Assembly (NCBI GenBank): GCA_963971535.1
Contig: OZ020589.1
Coordinates: forward strand, 94,491,020-94,555,019
Direction: 5' to 3'
DNA from: Notolepis coatsorum
Taxonomy: Eukaryota > Chordata > Actinopteri > Aulopiformes > Paralepididae
DNA length: 64,000 nt
This document shows, piece after piece, positions 49,693 through 61,958 of this stretch (its first letter is position 1; each line of letters starts with the position of its first letter). The position numbers and the translations under genes were made by a program. Under the pieces are notes generated by a model. The model was not told the DNA's origin. It made no database searches and saw only the letters and a list, made by a program, of their open reading frames with translations.

Positions 49693-50948
49693 GGCCCCAT
49701 AATTACTCATGCGATCCGGATATGGCGTGAATCACAAAAAAAAAATCCTAACCCACAAGAATGGCACAATCATACTCCCTTATTCAATAACAATGCTCTC
49801 TTAATTGGAAAACGACCTATAAGATTCCCTATATGGGAAGAGCAAGGCATACACTCATTAGGGGATGTTTTTAACAAACAGGGTTTTTGTAGTGATAAAG
49901 AAATACGCAAAAAATTTAATCTCACCAAGTCCACATGGCTTTTTCACAAACAGTTAGAGCTATGTTTGAAGTCTCACGGTGTTCCATTAGACAGACCAAT
50001 TGAACACCACAGATACCACAAATTCTTCTACTCAAGAGAGACATCGAGAGGTTTTGTTTCAGAATTTTATCATCAATTACTAACGTCCTCGTATGAAACC
50101 CTCCAACTTGACTCTGTCTGGAGGAGGGATATACCAGACCTGGAAAATGACTTTGATTGGCAAGGAGCCTGGGCAAATGTCCGACTTACATCAAGGAACC
50201 CGGATCATCAACAAATCAATCTTAACTATATTCACAGGACATACTTGACTCCTATAAGACTGTGCCGAATGGGGCTCAAACAAGATTCCAAATGCACCCA
50301 ATGTACAAATGGGGACGAAGGGACATTTATGCACATGTATTGGGACTGCTCACCAGTTAAGGCATTCTGGAAAGATGTGACCCAACAAATATCAAAACTC
50401 GTATCTTGGAATATACCTGTACACCCCTCGGTATTGCTGTTGAATGATGTTTTTGAGTTTGCAGTGAATCCACAGCTAAAGAGATTGGTTTTATCGGGTA
50501 TCACAGTAGCCAAAAAGCTGATCGCATCACGCTGGTTTCAACCGGAAAAAATTTGCCGTAAAGTTTGGTTTCTTACATATCTCGATGTAATTTACCATGA
50601 AATATCTACAGCAAGAATTCTGGGTCTCAATGAATCCAAAATGTCAATGTGGTTAGAAGTGGTGGAGAGAATAAAAGCTAGCTTATAATGGTAGTGTCTG
50701 GTTAGGTGCGAGGGATAGTGGAGGTACTTCTCAAGGTGGGGTCCGGGAGGGGGGGGTTCGAGCTGAGCATATGTGTGTAGGTTTTTTTTTTTAGATAACA
50801 GGTATTATGGGTATATCTTATATAAAACAACTAACCAAAAGGTGATCTCATTGGATGTGCCCTGACAATTAATGCTTGTATATCTTATCGTGTGTTGTCA
50901 TGTTTGTTTATATGTTTGTTTAAAAAATTATAAAAAAATAAAATACAA
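49693..50948 (+). pseudogene. L1-clade LINE 3' end, 5'-truncated, 16-bp TSD
   Basis: AAAATACTTGAGCTCT flanks both ends (49677-49692, 50949-50964). The open frame (in-frame from about 49735, ending at 50688) encodes the end of an L1 ORF2 protein: RRDIPDLENDFDW, IHRTYLTPIRL and the cysteine cluster CTQCTNGDEGTFMHMYWDC, with no RT core. A short 3' UTR and A-rich tail follow. The undamaged C-terminal frame and clean TSD suggest a recent insertion in the intron, opposite to the gene. Confidence 0.88.
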
Positions 50949-50964
50949 AAAATACTTGAGCTCT

Positions 50965-51488
50965 GGAACACAGATATATATATTTTCAGCTCATGGGAGA
51001 GCGCGGGGGATAAAATGAATGAATGTGGAAATAGAGCCTTGACTTAAGTGGTTGTAGCTACGGCTGTGGGGGTGCTGGAGACATGATCCAATATACTTTT
51101 GTATACGCCTGAGACCAATCCCAAGTCGCTTTTTCACACCTACTCCCCAAACTCTGCATGTGTAAATAAAAATATGTATTTATGTAATCTATTTATTTAA
51201 TTTATAAATGATTATTATCTTTATTATTATGATTATTATATATATAAAATGTATTTACAAATGTATTGTCTATGGCTCAGTTTCAGACTATACCTGATGA
51301 CATCACAAGTTTGATTTGAGCACTTTAGCCTTTGGATTTGACAGAGAGTTGTTCGTGTTCACTAGTATTTATTAGACAGTCTTAGACCATATGAATAAAA
51401 TGTTTAATATTAGCCCCAATAATTATAGGACTGGACTATACAACATACAGTTTAGTTTAGTTGATTTCAACAGTTGGGACTCTATCTC

Positions 51489-51490
<2 letters not shown>
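50965..51490. other. Channel intron, unassigned
   Basis: AT-rich; no recognised element or exon. Confidence 0.4.

Positions 51491-51578
<88 letters not shown>
51491..51578. repeat. (TG)44 tract beside a splice donor
   Basis: Read on the gene strand this is (CA)44 starting 7 bases after the donor GT of the exon at 51586. Confidence 0.97.
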
Positions 51579-51579
<1 letters not shown>

Positions 51580-51585
51580 CCCCAC

Positions 51586-51809
51586 CTGTCTGTGGCCCCT
51601 CCCGTCGGGCCCCTCGCTCGGAGAGCGTGACCAGTTGCGGTCGCCCCGGTCTTGCGGGTGCCTGTGAGGGTAGTCATGGCGGTCGGGCCCGTGGTGGTGG
51701 TGGTGGTGATGGTGGTGGCGTCTGTCCTTGGCCCGGCCGCGCTCGCGCTCTCGCTCCTTGGGGGGCAGGTCACCTGACTGTGTGGTGGTGCTGAGGTCTG
51801 TGCCCAGGC
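51586..51809 (-). CDS. cacna1a: Penultimate coding exon of CaV2.1 alpha-1A (poly-His exon)
   Basis: The acceptor CTGCAG (AG at 51811-51810) precedes [16 protein letters not shown], the alpha-1A tail signature, then [14 protein letters not shown], nine consecutive His, and NWSRSPSEG...HRQ. The donor is CAG|GTGGGG (GT at 51585-51584). The upstream exon leaves one base (phase 1) and this exon is 224 bp, so the junction to the last exon is phase 0, in agreement with its GSSSVSGSP start. The His run is conserved in mammalian CaV2.1. Confidence 0.94.
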
Positions 51810-51906
51810 CTGCAGGGAGACACGTGTGGAGGTTACATTCCATTCCACAAACAATACTGGGAGTACGTTTCTACGGAAGCCCAGAACGGCCAGGTCTTTA
51901 TTTATT

Positions 51907-52067
51907 TAGTCTGTTTTCTCATGATAACGACGTATTATTTTGTTATCTCGATATGACAAAGTCCGCTTTCTCGTGATAACGACTTATTATTTCTTTATCT
52001 CGATATAACAAAGATAGTTTTCTCGTAATAACGGATTCATTTATTTCATTATCTCGATATAACAAAA
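51907..52067. repeat. Three tandem copies of a unit of about 58 bp
   Basis: Unit contains TTTTCTCGTGATAACGACTT and TTATCTCGATATAACAAAG; three diverged copies. Confidence 0.8.
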
Positions 52068-52069
52068 CC

Positions 52070-52486
52070 AAGCCACTTCAACTCATACAGAACGCAGAAG
52101 CCCATCTGATTTCATTAAAGCGAAGCCGGCTATTCTCTGTCCTTTCTCCACAATGGTGGAACAAACTTCCCACCACAGTTAGGACAGCCGAAACCTGACC
52201 AATTTCTGAAATGAAGGAAAAAAAGAAAACATACCTTCCTACTGTCTTTTACTATGCACTTTGCCACTAAATAATCGTCCTTGCCTATATTACTACCTAC
52301 TATGCTAATATGTCTTTACTACTATGCACTCAAGACTGCAGCACCCAAGTTTCAGCACTGTTTGATGAAAACTTTTACTTAGCTTAAAGAGTTGTACCCT
52401 TCCTGCTGACCTGTCGTACGGAACTCGTAAGTCGCTTCAAATAAAAGCGTTCAGCTAAATGACAACATGTAAACAATGTAAATGGA
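52070..52486 (+). pseudogene. L2 LINE 3' relic in channel intron
   Basis: Diverged match to the L2 ORF end (GGCTATTCTCTGTCCTTTCT, CACAATGGTGGAACAAACTT, TTAGGACAGCCGAAACC) and 3' UTR (ATAAAAGCGTTCAGCTAAAT). Ends 34 bp before the neighbouring exon's boundary. Confidence 0.75.
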
Positions 52487-52520
52487 CAGACATGACGGGT
52501 CAGTGTAGCCAAACTCTCAC

Positions 52521-52758
52521 CAGTGTCTGCATCAGTGTATCTTGTCAGGGAGCGCTGGGAGGTACGATGGCTCCGGTCCCTGCGGCCATGTCTTCCTCCT
52601 CCACCTCCTCCACCTCCTCCTCCTCCTCCGCCTCCCTGCCTGCCTTCCTCGGACACCACACGCTCCAGGGAGTAGTCGTCCAGCCGCACCCCGCGGCCCG
52701 AGCGCCCGTGAACCAGGCTGGAGGTGGACCGACGCATAGGACTGCCGTCTGTGATGTT
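52521..52758 (-). CDS. cacna1a: Antepenultimate coding exon of CaV2.1 alpha-1A
   Basis: On the minus strand, pyrimidine-rich CTCTCTCTCACAG (AG at 52760-52759) precedes [15 protein letters not shown], then [13 protein letters not shown], 14 consecutive Gly, and [22 protein letters not shown]. The donor is CTG|GTGAGA (GT at 52520-52519). SLERVV...RSHR...RYTD is the alpha-1A C-terminal tail just before the [10 protein letters not shown] exon. The poly-Gly run, coded by GGA/GGT/GGC codons, replaces a few His/Gln residues in mammals. Phase: starts 0, ends 1. No further channel exon was found up to 64000, so the next upstream intron is longer than 11 kb. Confidence 0.92.
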
Positions 52759-53926
52759 CTGTGAGAGAGAGAGAGAGAAAGGAGGACAAGAGGAGAGTGT
52801 AAAAGAGAGTGGGGGAAAGAAGAGGGGAGAAGAGGAACAGAAGTCACAATCCAGAGGGTCACCAGCTGTGGCGCACGGGAAAAAGCCTTACAGAAAAGCC
52901 TAATAAATTGTGAAAAATCCAGCAGCTAAGAGCTCTGTTTTGGGCAAGTGTGTACTTAGCGTGATAGAAGCATACCGTTTTTGCTCACACCCAGGGGAGA
53001 TCTTTACATGTGGTTTTAGCTTGTAGCACGACAGTTTGCTTTAGTTGTGGTCATGTACGCCCAGTGCAGTCCGGCGCCTTGGCAGTGATTGGCGATATCG
53101 TTATATCGTTTAGTTTTTTATAACGTGCATTTCCAATGTGCTTTGGGAACACTTCCCATGCGATTGCTTACCGTACATGATTTCACGTGTGTTCATTTCA
53201 TGAATAGAATAGAAATACTTTATTCATCCCGAAGGAAATTTGGCACTACAGATCGCTCACAGTAAACAGTAAACATGTCACGAATAAGAATACAAATAAG
53301 AATACAAATAGAAATACGGTCCGGGATATACATTTTCTATGTTATGTATATACATTCTAAAATATACAGTCAAAATATACAGAAATATACAGTAAGTGTA
53401 CAGTAAAAAAGTTTAACATTTTACAATGTTGGTTTAAAAGTAAAAGTAAAAGTCCAGGAAGATAGTACTGTCACCTTGTGCTCAGTGATGCAGTGAGGCA
53501 CAGTGATGCGTTATAAAGTCTCAGGGAGCAAATCTCTAGCATTACCTGGTGGGTAATTGACCTGTCTACCTGTCCTAATTACACTCGTTCGTACCTAGTG
53601 TGACTAGCAACACAATAATTGGCAAAAACTTGTATACTCGTTATTGCCCGCCATGGTAATATCGCCAAAAACGAGTTAATTCGTTTTTGGGATCGTTATT
53701 TCGTTTATTCGCTATATCTATTCATAATTCATGTCTGCAGCCTCTGTATACCCTGGTGAATGTGTCTAACCTAGCAGACGGTCAACACCGCCCTCTACTG
53801 CCTTGCGGAGCTATTGCATCCCATTGGAAATGGGCTGGTGTGTTTTACGAGCCGATCTGAGCCGTGCGGGCGGGGTTTAAATACTCAGGCGAGCCAGGGG
53901 TTTACAACGACGGCATGGCATATTAA
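52759..53926. other. Channel intron, mostly unassigned
   Basis: Contains a non-LTR terminus on the minus strand near 53210-53260 (plus strand AGAATAGAAATACTTTATTC then ATCCCGAAGGAAATTT). The rest has no recognised feature. Confidence 0.45.
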
Positions 53927-55059
53927 CCCTGCCCGCCCGTCCGTGTGTAACGCTCGGTAATATCGGGGACATGATCGCTGTGGATAACTGGAATGGCGAT
54001 CAGATAATTGGATACATTTTTTTGCATTACATCAGATACCAGGTAAGAACACTATATATGAAACCTTGCGTTGATCCGATATTTCTTTCTACCGCGATCA
54101 CAGCTATCTGTGTGTAGGTGTATGTGGGTATGTGCTTATTACCGTTGACTGCGGTGGGGGGGCGAGCCCCCCGCTATATGGCCATTTCATATATGCACGA
54201 CGAGATATAATAATGATAATCTAGCGTTGATTTCAGGATGATTAGATAATCAGCCGAAGAATTACAACGTGATGATGACTGGATTACACTAAAATGCCTT
54301 TTTCTCGTATTTTTTCCTGGAATTACTCAAAAGCACCCAAACCATACTCTATTCAAAACGGTATAAAACGAAAATGAACGGATGAAAAAACTATCTGTTT
54401 TGGGCATGTTGACTGGAAGCAACTCACTGACAGTCGACGGCATTATTAGACCCATAGATATAATATAAGATATATTTTAAGCAAGGCGGCTGGGTGGCGC
54501 AGCGGACATTGCGCTCGTCACCAACGCAAGAGACACAGGGTTCGACTCCGGCTGTCAGCGTTGCCTCCGGCTTGGGCCAGCCGTCATACTAACTCAATTG
54601 GCAGAGTTAGCGGGTGGAAGTCGATGGGTGGTAATCTGGACGTTGTGGACAGCGACTCCTACAGGTCGGTTGGGGACGCCTGCACAGCAGAGACAGAAAA
54701 TGGCGGGGGTAGTGTGAGCCTCCCACACGTTACACCTCGCCAATGAGAGTCCGCGCTGGCAGGTGAAAAGATGTGACAGGCTGCCTCCTCGTGTATGGGA
54801 GGGGACACGTGATGCAAGGCTTCTATCCTCCATACAACCGGCCAGTGGGGGGCATATGCGAGCACCGTTCAAGACAGGGGAGGGGAGAATTGGCACGGCT
54901 AAATTGGGATGGGAGAACATTTTGAAAAAGGAGAAAAAGTGGATAAAAAAATATATATATTTTAAGCACTCGCAAATGTCGCAGTCTAAAACTATATCCA
55001 TTGAATAAAGACCTGGCGATGAAGGGGGATCAGCACCCCTGCTGCTGGCAGTCAATGTG
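53927..55059. mobile_element. piggyBac-like MITE with nested SINE
   Basis: TTAA at 53923-53926 and 55060-55063; ends CCCTGCCCGCC and TGGCAGTCAATGTG. The SINE at 54485 interrupts it. Confidence 0.65.
54485..54954 (+). mobile_element. tRNA-derived SINE, cleanest copy
   Basis: ATATATTTTAAGCA lies on both sides (54470-54483, 54955-54968). The head GGCGGCTGGGTGGCGCAGCG carries the A box; the B box is GGTTCGACTCC. The body matches 12644-13086 (inverted) and 13338-13853. The short AT/A-rich tail is partly the TSD. Confidence 0.9.
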
Positions 55060-55280
55060 TTAATGTTCCTTTATATTCTCTTCTGTGTCACAACAGACTC
55101 CGTGAGTCGATCGTCAAACTGTCCATGAGTAATACCTATATGTGTAAGTCTTATCACTCCTTGCCACGGAGGATAGGTTTGTGCGTATGTATCTGAGTTG
55201 CCGTGTCACTTTCGATTGCCGTTCGAAATCATTGTGACAGTAGTACTGTATGTATATGCAGCGCCGTCGTTTGGCGCATA

Positions 55281-55695
55281 CCGTAATTCCTCTAATAGTA
55301 ACCGGGTCTCAAATACAAGCCGGGTCTCTATTAATGGCCGGGTGCGCTCTTGAGCTAAGCAATTATAAGCCGGCCTCCTAATACAAGCCGGGTTACTAAT
55401 ATACTGAGCTGCATACTGAGCTAGTTACTTGATTTCACTTTGAAAACGTTGAAATGACCAGTGACCACCTGTAATTGCACTGTTTACTATTTCATACAGT
55501 ACTTGGTTTCAATAAATGAACCCAGTACATTTTACTGGGTTCAAACTGACACAAAATGTTGATTTATTCATTATGATCCGTTTGAAAATTTTAAATATAG
55601 GCCTCCCTCTTATACAGGCCTCCTCCTAATACAAGCCTGGTACCCGCTACAGTTGAAACAAATACAAGCCGGGGTTACTATTAGAGGAATTACGG
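55281..55695. mobile_element. MITE with 25-bp inverted ends, TA target
   Basis: CCGTAATTCCTCTAATAGTA at the left is exactly complementary to TACTATTAGAGGAATTACGG at the right; TA flanks (55279-55280, 55696-55697). Internal repeats of ATACAAGCCGGG. Tc1/mariner-like target, superfamily not certain. Confidence 0.8.
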
Positions 55696-57276
55696 TATAT
55701 TGTAGCGTGTTTTGGAGACTTGCTTTCTTCTCCCCTTTATTTTGTCCACTGTTGTGTGCGTATCATTGAGCTACTCGAATGAAAGGAGTAGTGCTCAAAT
55801 TCGAAAATCAACATCTGTCTCTCATCGTTTCTGTTCTGCACTGCACCTGGGTCCAACACACCTTACCCAACCATAACAGGTAAAAATAGCGGCGTTAAAA
55901 GAATTGTGGGTTAATGCGTTAATAAAGCTTTAACTTTGACAGCCTTAGTTATTACACATTCTTACACATACATGTATGTTGAACATCTGAGGTATTGATG
56001 AAGTAACGAAGGAAAAAAGCCAAAAGCACTTACTCCTCAGACATTCTTTGACAATTTTACAGCCCAAAATACAAAAAAGATTCATGCGGAATAGGTAACA
56101 AAGGGTTGAAGAAATATTGTCTGAACTGTCAGATGCAAACTGGCTGTGTGACATAACCGAGCATCTCGCTCTATTGAATAAGAAGCTGTAGGGACGCAAA
56201 CAAGTCCCACCCAAAACTTGACCAATATAGTTGTGAACTGAGACAACCCTTATTTTGTTATTTTTTAGTACAGTTACAATTGTGTGTTCATGCAGACACA
56301 TAATAGCAATTTCATTACGAATTGAAAATGGGGGACCCTGATGTAAACAAGTCGAAAGTCTTTCTCTGGTCTGCATCCCCTTAACAATTGTGTGTATTGA
56401 GCTGTACTGTACTGTACCCATTCTGCAATCTGTTAATTAAAGTTAATTAAACTATCTTCCATTAGTTGGATGTATGGCCTCTGCAAGGTTGTGTGCAGCC
56501 ATTTGTTTTTGTAACATCTGCTACATCTGTCCCACGTGTTCTTTGCAGCTCACAGTTGTTAGTTCTGCCCCTCTTGACTGTGACAAAAAGGTTTTGAACA
56601 AACGTAATGTCATAGCTTGTATTTGATGATATTCTTCTTTGTTATTTACTTGAATGGTTTGATCATTGATTGATGAAGTAATATGGGGTTCTGATAAACT
56701 AAAATTATTTGTTAAAATAACATAAGCTAACATATATTTTTACATCTATGCAAATGCATATGCAATATGTATAACTTGAATAAGTAATAAATACAGAAAC
56801 AACATGTTTAACAATATGTAAATGAGTAGCTACATTTATTTTACATTACATTAACATTTATACGGTCTTTGGCCCTTTGAGGGCAATCATAATGCTGATG
56901 TGGCCCTCTGTGAAAATGAGTTTGACACCCCTGGTCTATGGTATCACCTCATGGTATAACTACAGGCACATGTGATTACATGTGATAACAGGAAAGGACA
57001 TTTTCACATGTGACTGTGATATATTTACACAATTTACATGTAATTACACATGAAAGCAAAATGTCACGTGATATGGTGAGAATTATACATGTGAAATCAT
57101 TAAACACACGCACAATCATGTAAATCACATTACGTATTCCAAAAAATTTTACAAACCTGTGATGCCAAACTTGATTTGATTTTTGCTTTAATTAGATATT
57201 TCGCATGTGAAATTCCCCCGCGATTTCCTGTAAGGGATGCCAATTTGTGTGTATGTTTATGGTTTATGGTTTATGG
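55696..57276. other. Unassigned sequence with a LINE 3'-UTR piece
   Basis: 56320-56450 (plus) is the LINE 3' UTR (GGGGGACCCTGATGTAAACA). The rest has no recognised gene. 56930-57120 is rich in CACATGTGA/TCACATGT palindromic phrases. Confidence 0.45.
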
Positions 57277-57796
57277 CTTCAAGGCCCTCGACCTAGCATA
57301 CCATACCCCTCGACCTAGCATACCGTGCGGCAAAGGGAACCGCTCCCGCCTACCTCGGGTCAATGGTCTCTAACTACACACCCTCAAGACCCCTACGCTC
57401 TGCATCTTCTGGCCGCCTCAGACCTTCTCCTATCCAAGCCCCGGGAGGGTCATCAAAGAGAAGTCGCCTATTCTCAGTCCTTGCCCCACAATGGTGGAAT
57501 GAACTACCCACCCTAGTTAGGACAGCCGAAACCCGTCCAATCTTCCGCCGCCAACTAAAGACGCACTTCTTCAACCATTATCTGAAATAATAATAATTTT
57601 AAAAAAAACTCTAACCCTAACTAACCTTACTGTCATGCACTTGTCCTAATAAACTAACCTACACTGTAACACGCAACACTTTGATGAACATTGTTACTCA
57701 GCTGATAGAGTTGTACCCTTCCTGATGACTTGTCGTACAGAACTTGTGTAAGTCGCTTTGGATAAAAGCGTTCAGCTAAATGACTAAATGTAAATG
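57277..57796 (+). pseudogene. L2 LINE 3' fragment
   Basis: Encodes the end of the L2 ORF (MVSNYTPSRPLRSASSGRLR, WWNELPTLVRTAETRPIFRR) and the 3' UTR ending GACTAAATGTAAATGG. An internal direct duplication, CCTCGACCTAGCATACC, occurs at 57279 and 57308. Confidence 0.85.
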
Positions 57797-59508
57797 GTTG
57801 TGCTATAGGCATTCCAAGAACTTGAACCCAACATTAACTACTGACCCCTCAACAAGCACATGTACTAACATGCTTGGCATTCCATACTGTGAGGATGTGG
57901 CCAAGCAGTGGGAAAACTGTAGTCAGAGGCAGGTTGTCATCACCCGGGGGTTGGTGTTTATTTTCAAATGTTCTTATACTTCCCAGTGGGAAAAACGGGA
58001 AAAACCATATTTAACACAACTAGACACAAAAATACAAAATGATCAAACTCTCTATCAACAAAATATCCACAACCAGGCCCTTGGCTAAGGGCACTAGCTC
58101 CAGCACGGCTGTGTCTCCTCCAAGCCGGCTTCTATTTCCCCCTGAGAGGAGCTTCCATCTGTATAAGATGGATGCATCACAAAACACTAAACAGTGTTTA
58201 GGGCGCTTCATAAGCCTATTCCCTTCTCATTATAAAAATCCCCCCCTGTACTCTACCACACTTGGTTCCTTCCAAATCTCCCCTCCAGAAAAGGCTTTGG
58301 CCTCTCCCAGTTCTGGTTGGGCAGCCAGAGATTCTACAAGGAACCAAGTGGGAGCACAGACAAACAGGATATTTGTTAACACATTTATTTACTTTAAATC
58401 CACATAACATGTTTATAATTTAACAGAAGGTTTGTCTTCTGTGCCTGGGTTCTACCAGTACCTATATACAAAATATAACAAAGCCAAAAAGCCTAAGCTA
58501 AATGTTTGGTAGCATGACCACATGTGGGGACCAGGGCTAAACCAATTAAGACTGTGAGGCAACCATTATAGGGCATGGGGTAGCCCCATGATACATACCT
58601 AGTCATATCTTTGGACTCTAGAGACCCTACTGGCATTCCATACCTAGTGTCGTAGAAAATATCATCATGTCATTATAGATCTGTGTTGAGATATCATTTT
58701 ATCTTTGTACAGCTTGACTGGTTATGGCCAGCTAGTATAATGTGTGTGTGTCTCTTTAAAAGGTCCAAAGTACCCAGGCTCTAGAAACCCTACTGGCATT
58801 CCATACCTAGTCATATCTTTGGGCTCTAGTCCAAAGCCCTATGACATGGAAATTAAACAGGGAAATCCTATATGACTGGTTCTGTAACAACACAAAAAGA
58901 AGAATCCTGTGAAGAGCAGTGATAATTTTGGCAGTAATTTTAAATTTAGTTTCAATCTTATAATGTATTCTTATCTTGCTGGCCAGCAAGAATAAATGCA
59001 TTCAGATAGACCACGGACAGAAGTTTGACTTGCTTTTTACTCTTGTTAATTTGATCATTGGACTTGAAAAATATACCAACAAAACTAAAGACATGCAAGT
59101 AAATTTTGGTCTCAACAGTAGCATAGTTGACATTTGTTGTGGATTTGAATTAGGAATGGGAGTGAGTAATTGATTATTCAAGTACTCACCGTTTCAACTG
59201 AACTCGAGTGGTTTTTGAGGGTGCTTGATTAAAATGTTTTGGTTACCACCAAATTAGTTTGCCACTGAAACTGAAATCTCGCTCTGAAATCCTACAAGGC
59301 GTGAGTTCTTGCAGGAAGACAACAACTGGAAGCTGTGGAGCATGGAGAGCTAACGTCCTCCTGTATCCAGCCTCTGTATCCAGCCTCTTTATCCAGCCTC
59401 TTTTCTAACGGATACTGCAAAAAGATTGTTGCACAGCTAGCGTTATCTAATGTGGAGGTAATGTAATCATTACAAATGGTAACTGACTGTTTTGACTGAC
59501 AATACGCA
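57797..59508. other. Unassigned, probably old repeats
   Basis: A phrase CTGGCATTCCATACCTAGT with neighbouring TCATATCTTTGG and CTCTAG occurs near 58590-58650 and 58790-58830, so an element has duplicated. 59180-59260 resembles a fish MITE. No gene seen. Confidence 0.4.
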
Positions 59509-59937
59509 TTAACACTTTGGTTGCCACTTGTTAACATGGTAAAACCCTGTTGAATGCCACCACCCGCGTTGTGAACGCATAATCTCTGTCTTAAATTATG
59601 GCTGTGTCTAATCTGCCCGTCGCTTATCAATGACTTGTTTGCAGTCAACATTGTCGAAACTGATTGTTTTTTAATCGGTTCATTTCCGTCTTATAGCATT
59701 TTGAAAAGCCCTCGTTTTTCAGGAAAATATATAGATTCCGTGATAAACGGCATTTACTGGAATATTCTGGAATACACAAAAACGTTGTAATTTTTCGGCC
59801 TATTTATGAATAATTTTCAAATAAACGCTAGATTATCGATAGTATATGTGTACTTATGCACGCTAGAGAAGCGATCTGAAAAATATATTCTCTCATTTCC
59901 TGATCGCACACACACACACACACACATGGGGCACACG

Positions 59938-61211
59938 TAGCCCCTTTCGTGACTTTCGGTTTGCAAGCCTGGGGCTTTTGTGACCGCAGTCACTGGCTTT
60001 CGCATCGGGATCATCCAGGAAAACAACAACCAAGCGTGATCGCAGGGCTCGGGGTGTGTCAAAAATATATCAGATCTGAATTTCAAAGATACCCAGCGTA
60101 CAATATGGGTTTAACACAGCTTCACGATGGGGTCTGGAAGCTCGGAGTTGCTAATAAACAGTTTAAAACATTGTTACTCGACGAGTGGTATTTACAGACC
60201 GAACGTCCATCTCCGCCGTTGGTGTCACAGCGCATGCGCACCAGGCAGCTAATGCCGCGTTCACGTTACGTGGGAAGAAGCGGAAGAACCAGCTTCCGAC
60301 TGGGAAAAACCATTCACGTCAGCCTCCTAGTGGTAATTCCTACTAGGACATATGGGATTTTTTTATAGACCCCAATATCTCCCACTTCGCGTCACGAATT
60401 GCGGAAGTATGGATGTGGGCGTTTCATCCATAGATATACCGTACTTTTCGGACTATAAGCCGCGGCTTTTTCCCCCATTTTTCGACCCTGCGGCTTATAT
60501 AACGGTGCGGCTTATATGTGACTTGACGTGACCAAACCCGAAAATGTAAAAATCAAAATATTGCTTTTTTGACTGCATTGAAATGTTATTTATCTGTTCC
60601 CTTATTTGCTAAACTTAATATAACTTGTAAATGAGTTAATTCTTGTTATTTGTCCGACAGTATTGTGTCCCAATGCTAATTACATATGGTAATTAAACAT
60701 TAAAACACCTGCGGCTTATAGTCCAGTGCGGCTTATATATGTACACATCATTCAATTTAGCTGCTGCGGCTTATAGTCAGGTGCGGCTTATAGTGCGAAA
60801 AGTACGGTATATAGAGTCAAAGCGTGAAGGCTTCCTAGTTGTAGCAATGAGATGTCCTCTGGTTCTTCCGCTTCTTCCCACGTAACGTGAACGCGGCATT
60901 AGCTGCCTGGTGCGCATGCTGTGACACCAACGGCGGAGATGGACGTTCGGTCTGTAAATACCACTCGTCGAGTAACAATGTTTTAAACTGTTTATTAGCA
61001 ACTCCGAGCTTCCAGACCCCATCGTGAAGCTGTGTTAAACCCATATTGTACGCTGGGTATCTTTGAAATTCAGATCTGATATATTTTTGACACACCCCGA
61101 GCCCTGCGATCACGCTTGGCTGTTGTTTTCCTGGATGATCCCGATGCGAAAGCCAGTGACTGCGGTCACAAAAGCCCCAGGCTTGCAAACCGAAAGTCAC
61201 GAAAGGGGCTA
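59938..61211. repeat. 355-bp inverted repeat with 566-bp loop
   Basis: Left arm 59938-60292 starts TAGCCCCTTTCGTGACTTTC. Right arm 60859-61211 ends with its exact complement. The only difference found by eye is a missing GC dinucleotide in the right arm, inside the GCGCATGCGC segment. Each arm carries the same frame of about 115 codons, read from opposite strands; it resembles no protein I know. Confidence 0.9.
60439..60807. mobile_element. MITE in the loop of the inverted repeat
   Basis: Ends CCGTACTTTTCGGACTATAA and TTATAGTGCGAAAAGTACGG; flanks TATA on both sides (60435-60438, 60808-60811). Contains repeated GCGGCTTATA motifs. A widespread fish element type by appearance. Confidence 0.8.
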
Positions 61212-61958
61212 GGGCACACGCTGATATCTCTGTGGAAATAGATCCGATTACCCCAAGACTGGTAAAATTAATTGCTTACCTCAGATCAGATGTTCTCCAC
61301 AAAGATTATTCCAATTCCTGATCGCCATTCCAAATATCGGTCGCGTTTATTGATTCAGCGTTGGGTACTGTAAATATGTATTCCACGCGTTTTCCGGCTC
61401 GACGATCACTTGGGTCTCTTCAGATGCCTCGCCGGAAAAGTAAAATGAGGAAACTGGACCCCCCCCCACCAGTCTAATCTAATGGGGTGCAGTTACACAG
61501 GGAGAGACGATAGGGGGCGGTATTTTCCCAATGGAGCTCAGAGAGAGTCTGCAGCACTAGCGTGAGGCTCGATTGATGAAATATGAATTCAAATCGCTAA
61601 TAAAAAAAATACGACAAACAAACGCTATATAGCGTTGGTGGCATTCAACAGTCGGCATGAACTAACGACAAAACGCGTCCGTCGCACTCAAAGTGTTAAG
61701 CATTGGGTGTATTGCTGTGCATTGTTATGTCTGCGGAGTGAGACATAATAAAATCGGTATTGTGTGTGTGTATGTGTGTCTCACAATATCTTGTTATTGC
61801 TGCTGCAACGCTCTTTAAGATGCGTTCCAAAATAGATTTCCATAAACAATTACTCGAAATCATTTATTATTTATTTATTTACATTTCTAAAACGATTTGG
61901 AATTCACAAATATAATTAACATGCTGTCTCTCTTTGATTGTCAGGCTCCATTGTGGAC

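Larger units (their letters stand above)
59513..61695. mobile_element. piggyBac-like element with a large internal inverted repeat
   Basis: TTAA at 59509-59512 and 61696-61699; ends CACTTTGGTTGCCAC and GTCGCACTCAAAGTG. Homologous in part to 9263-11282. The centre is a near-perfect inverted repeat of about 355 bp whose loop carries a smaller MITE. Confidence 0.7.

Noticed and set aside
59949-60368. Frame of about 120-139 codons present in both arms of the inverted repeat (also 60835-61200)
   Set aside because: Duplicated only because the DNA is an inverted repeat inside a non-coding transposon; no recognised domain.
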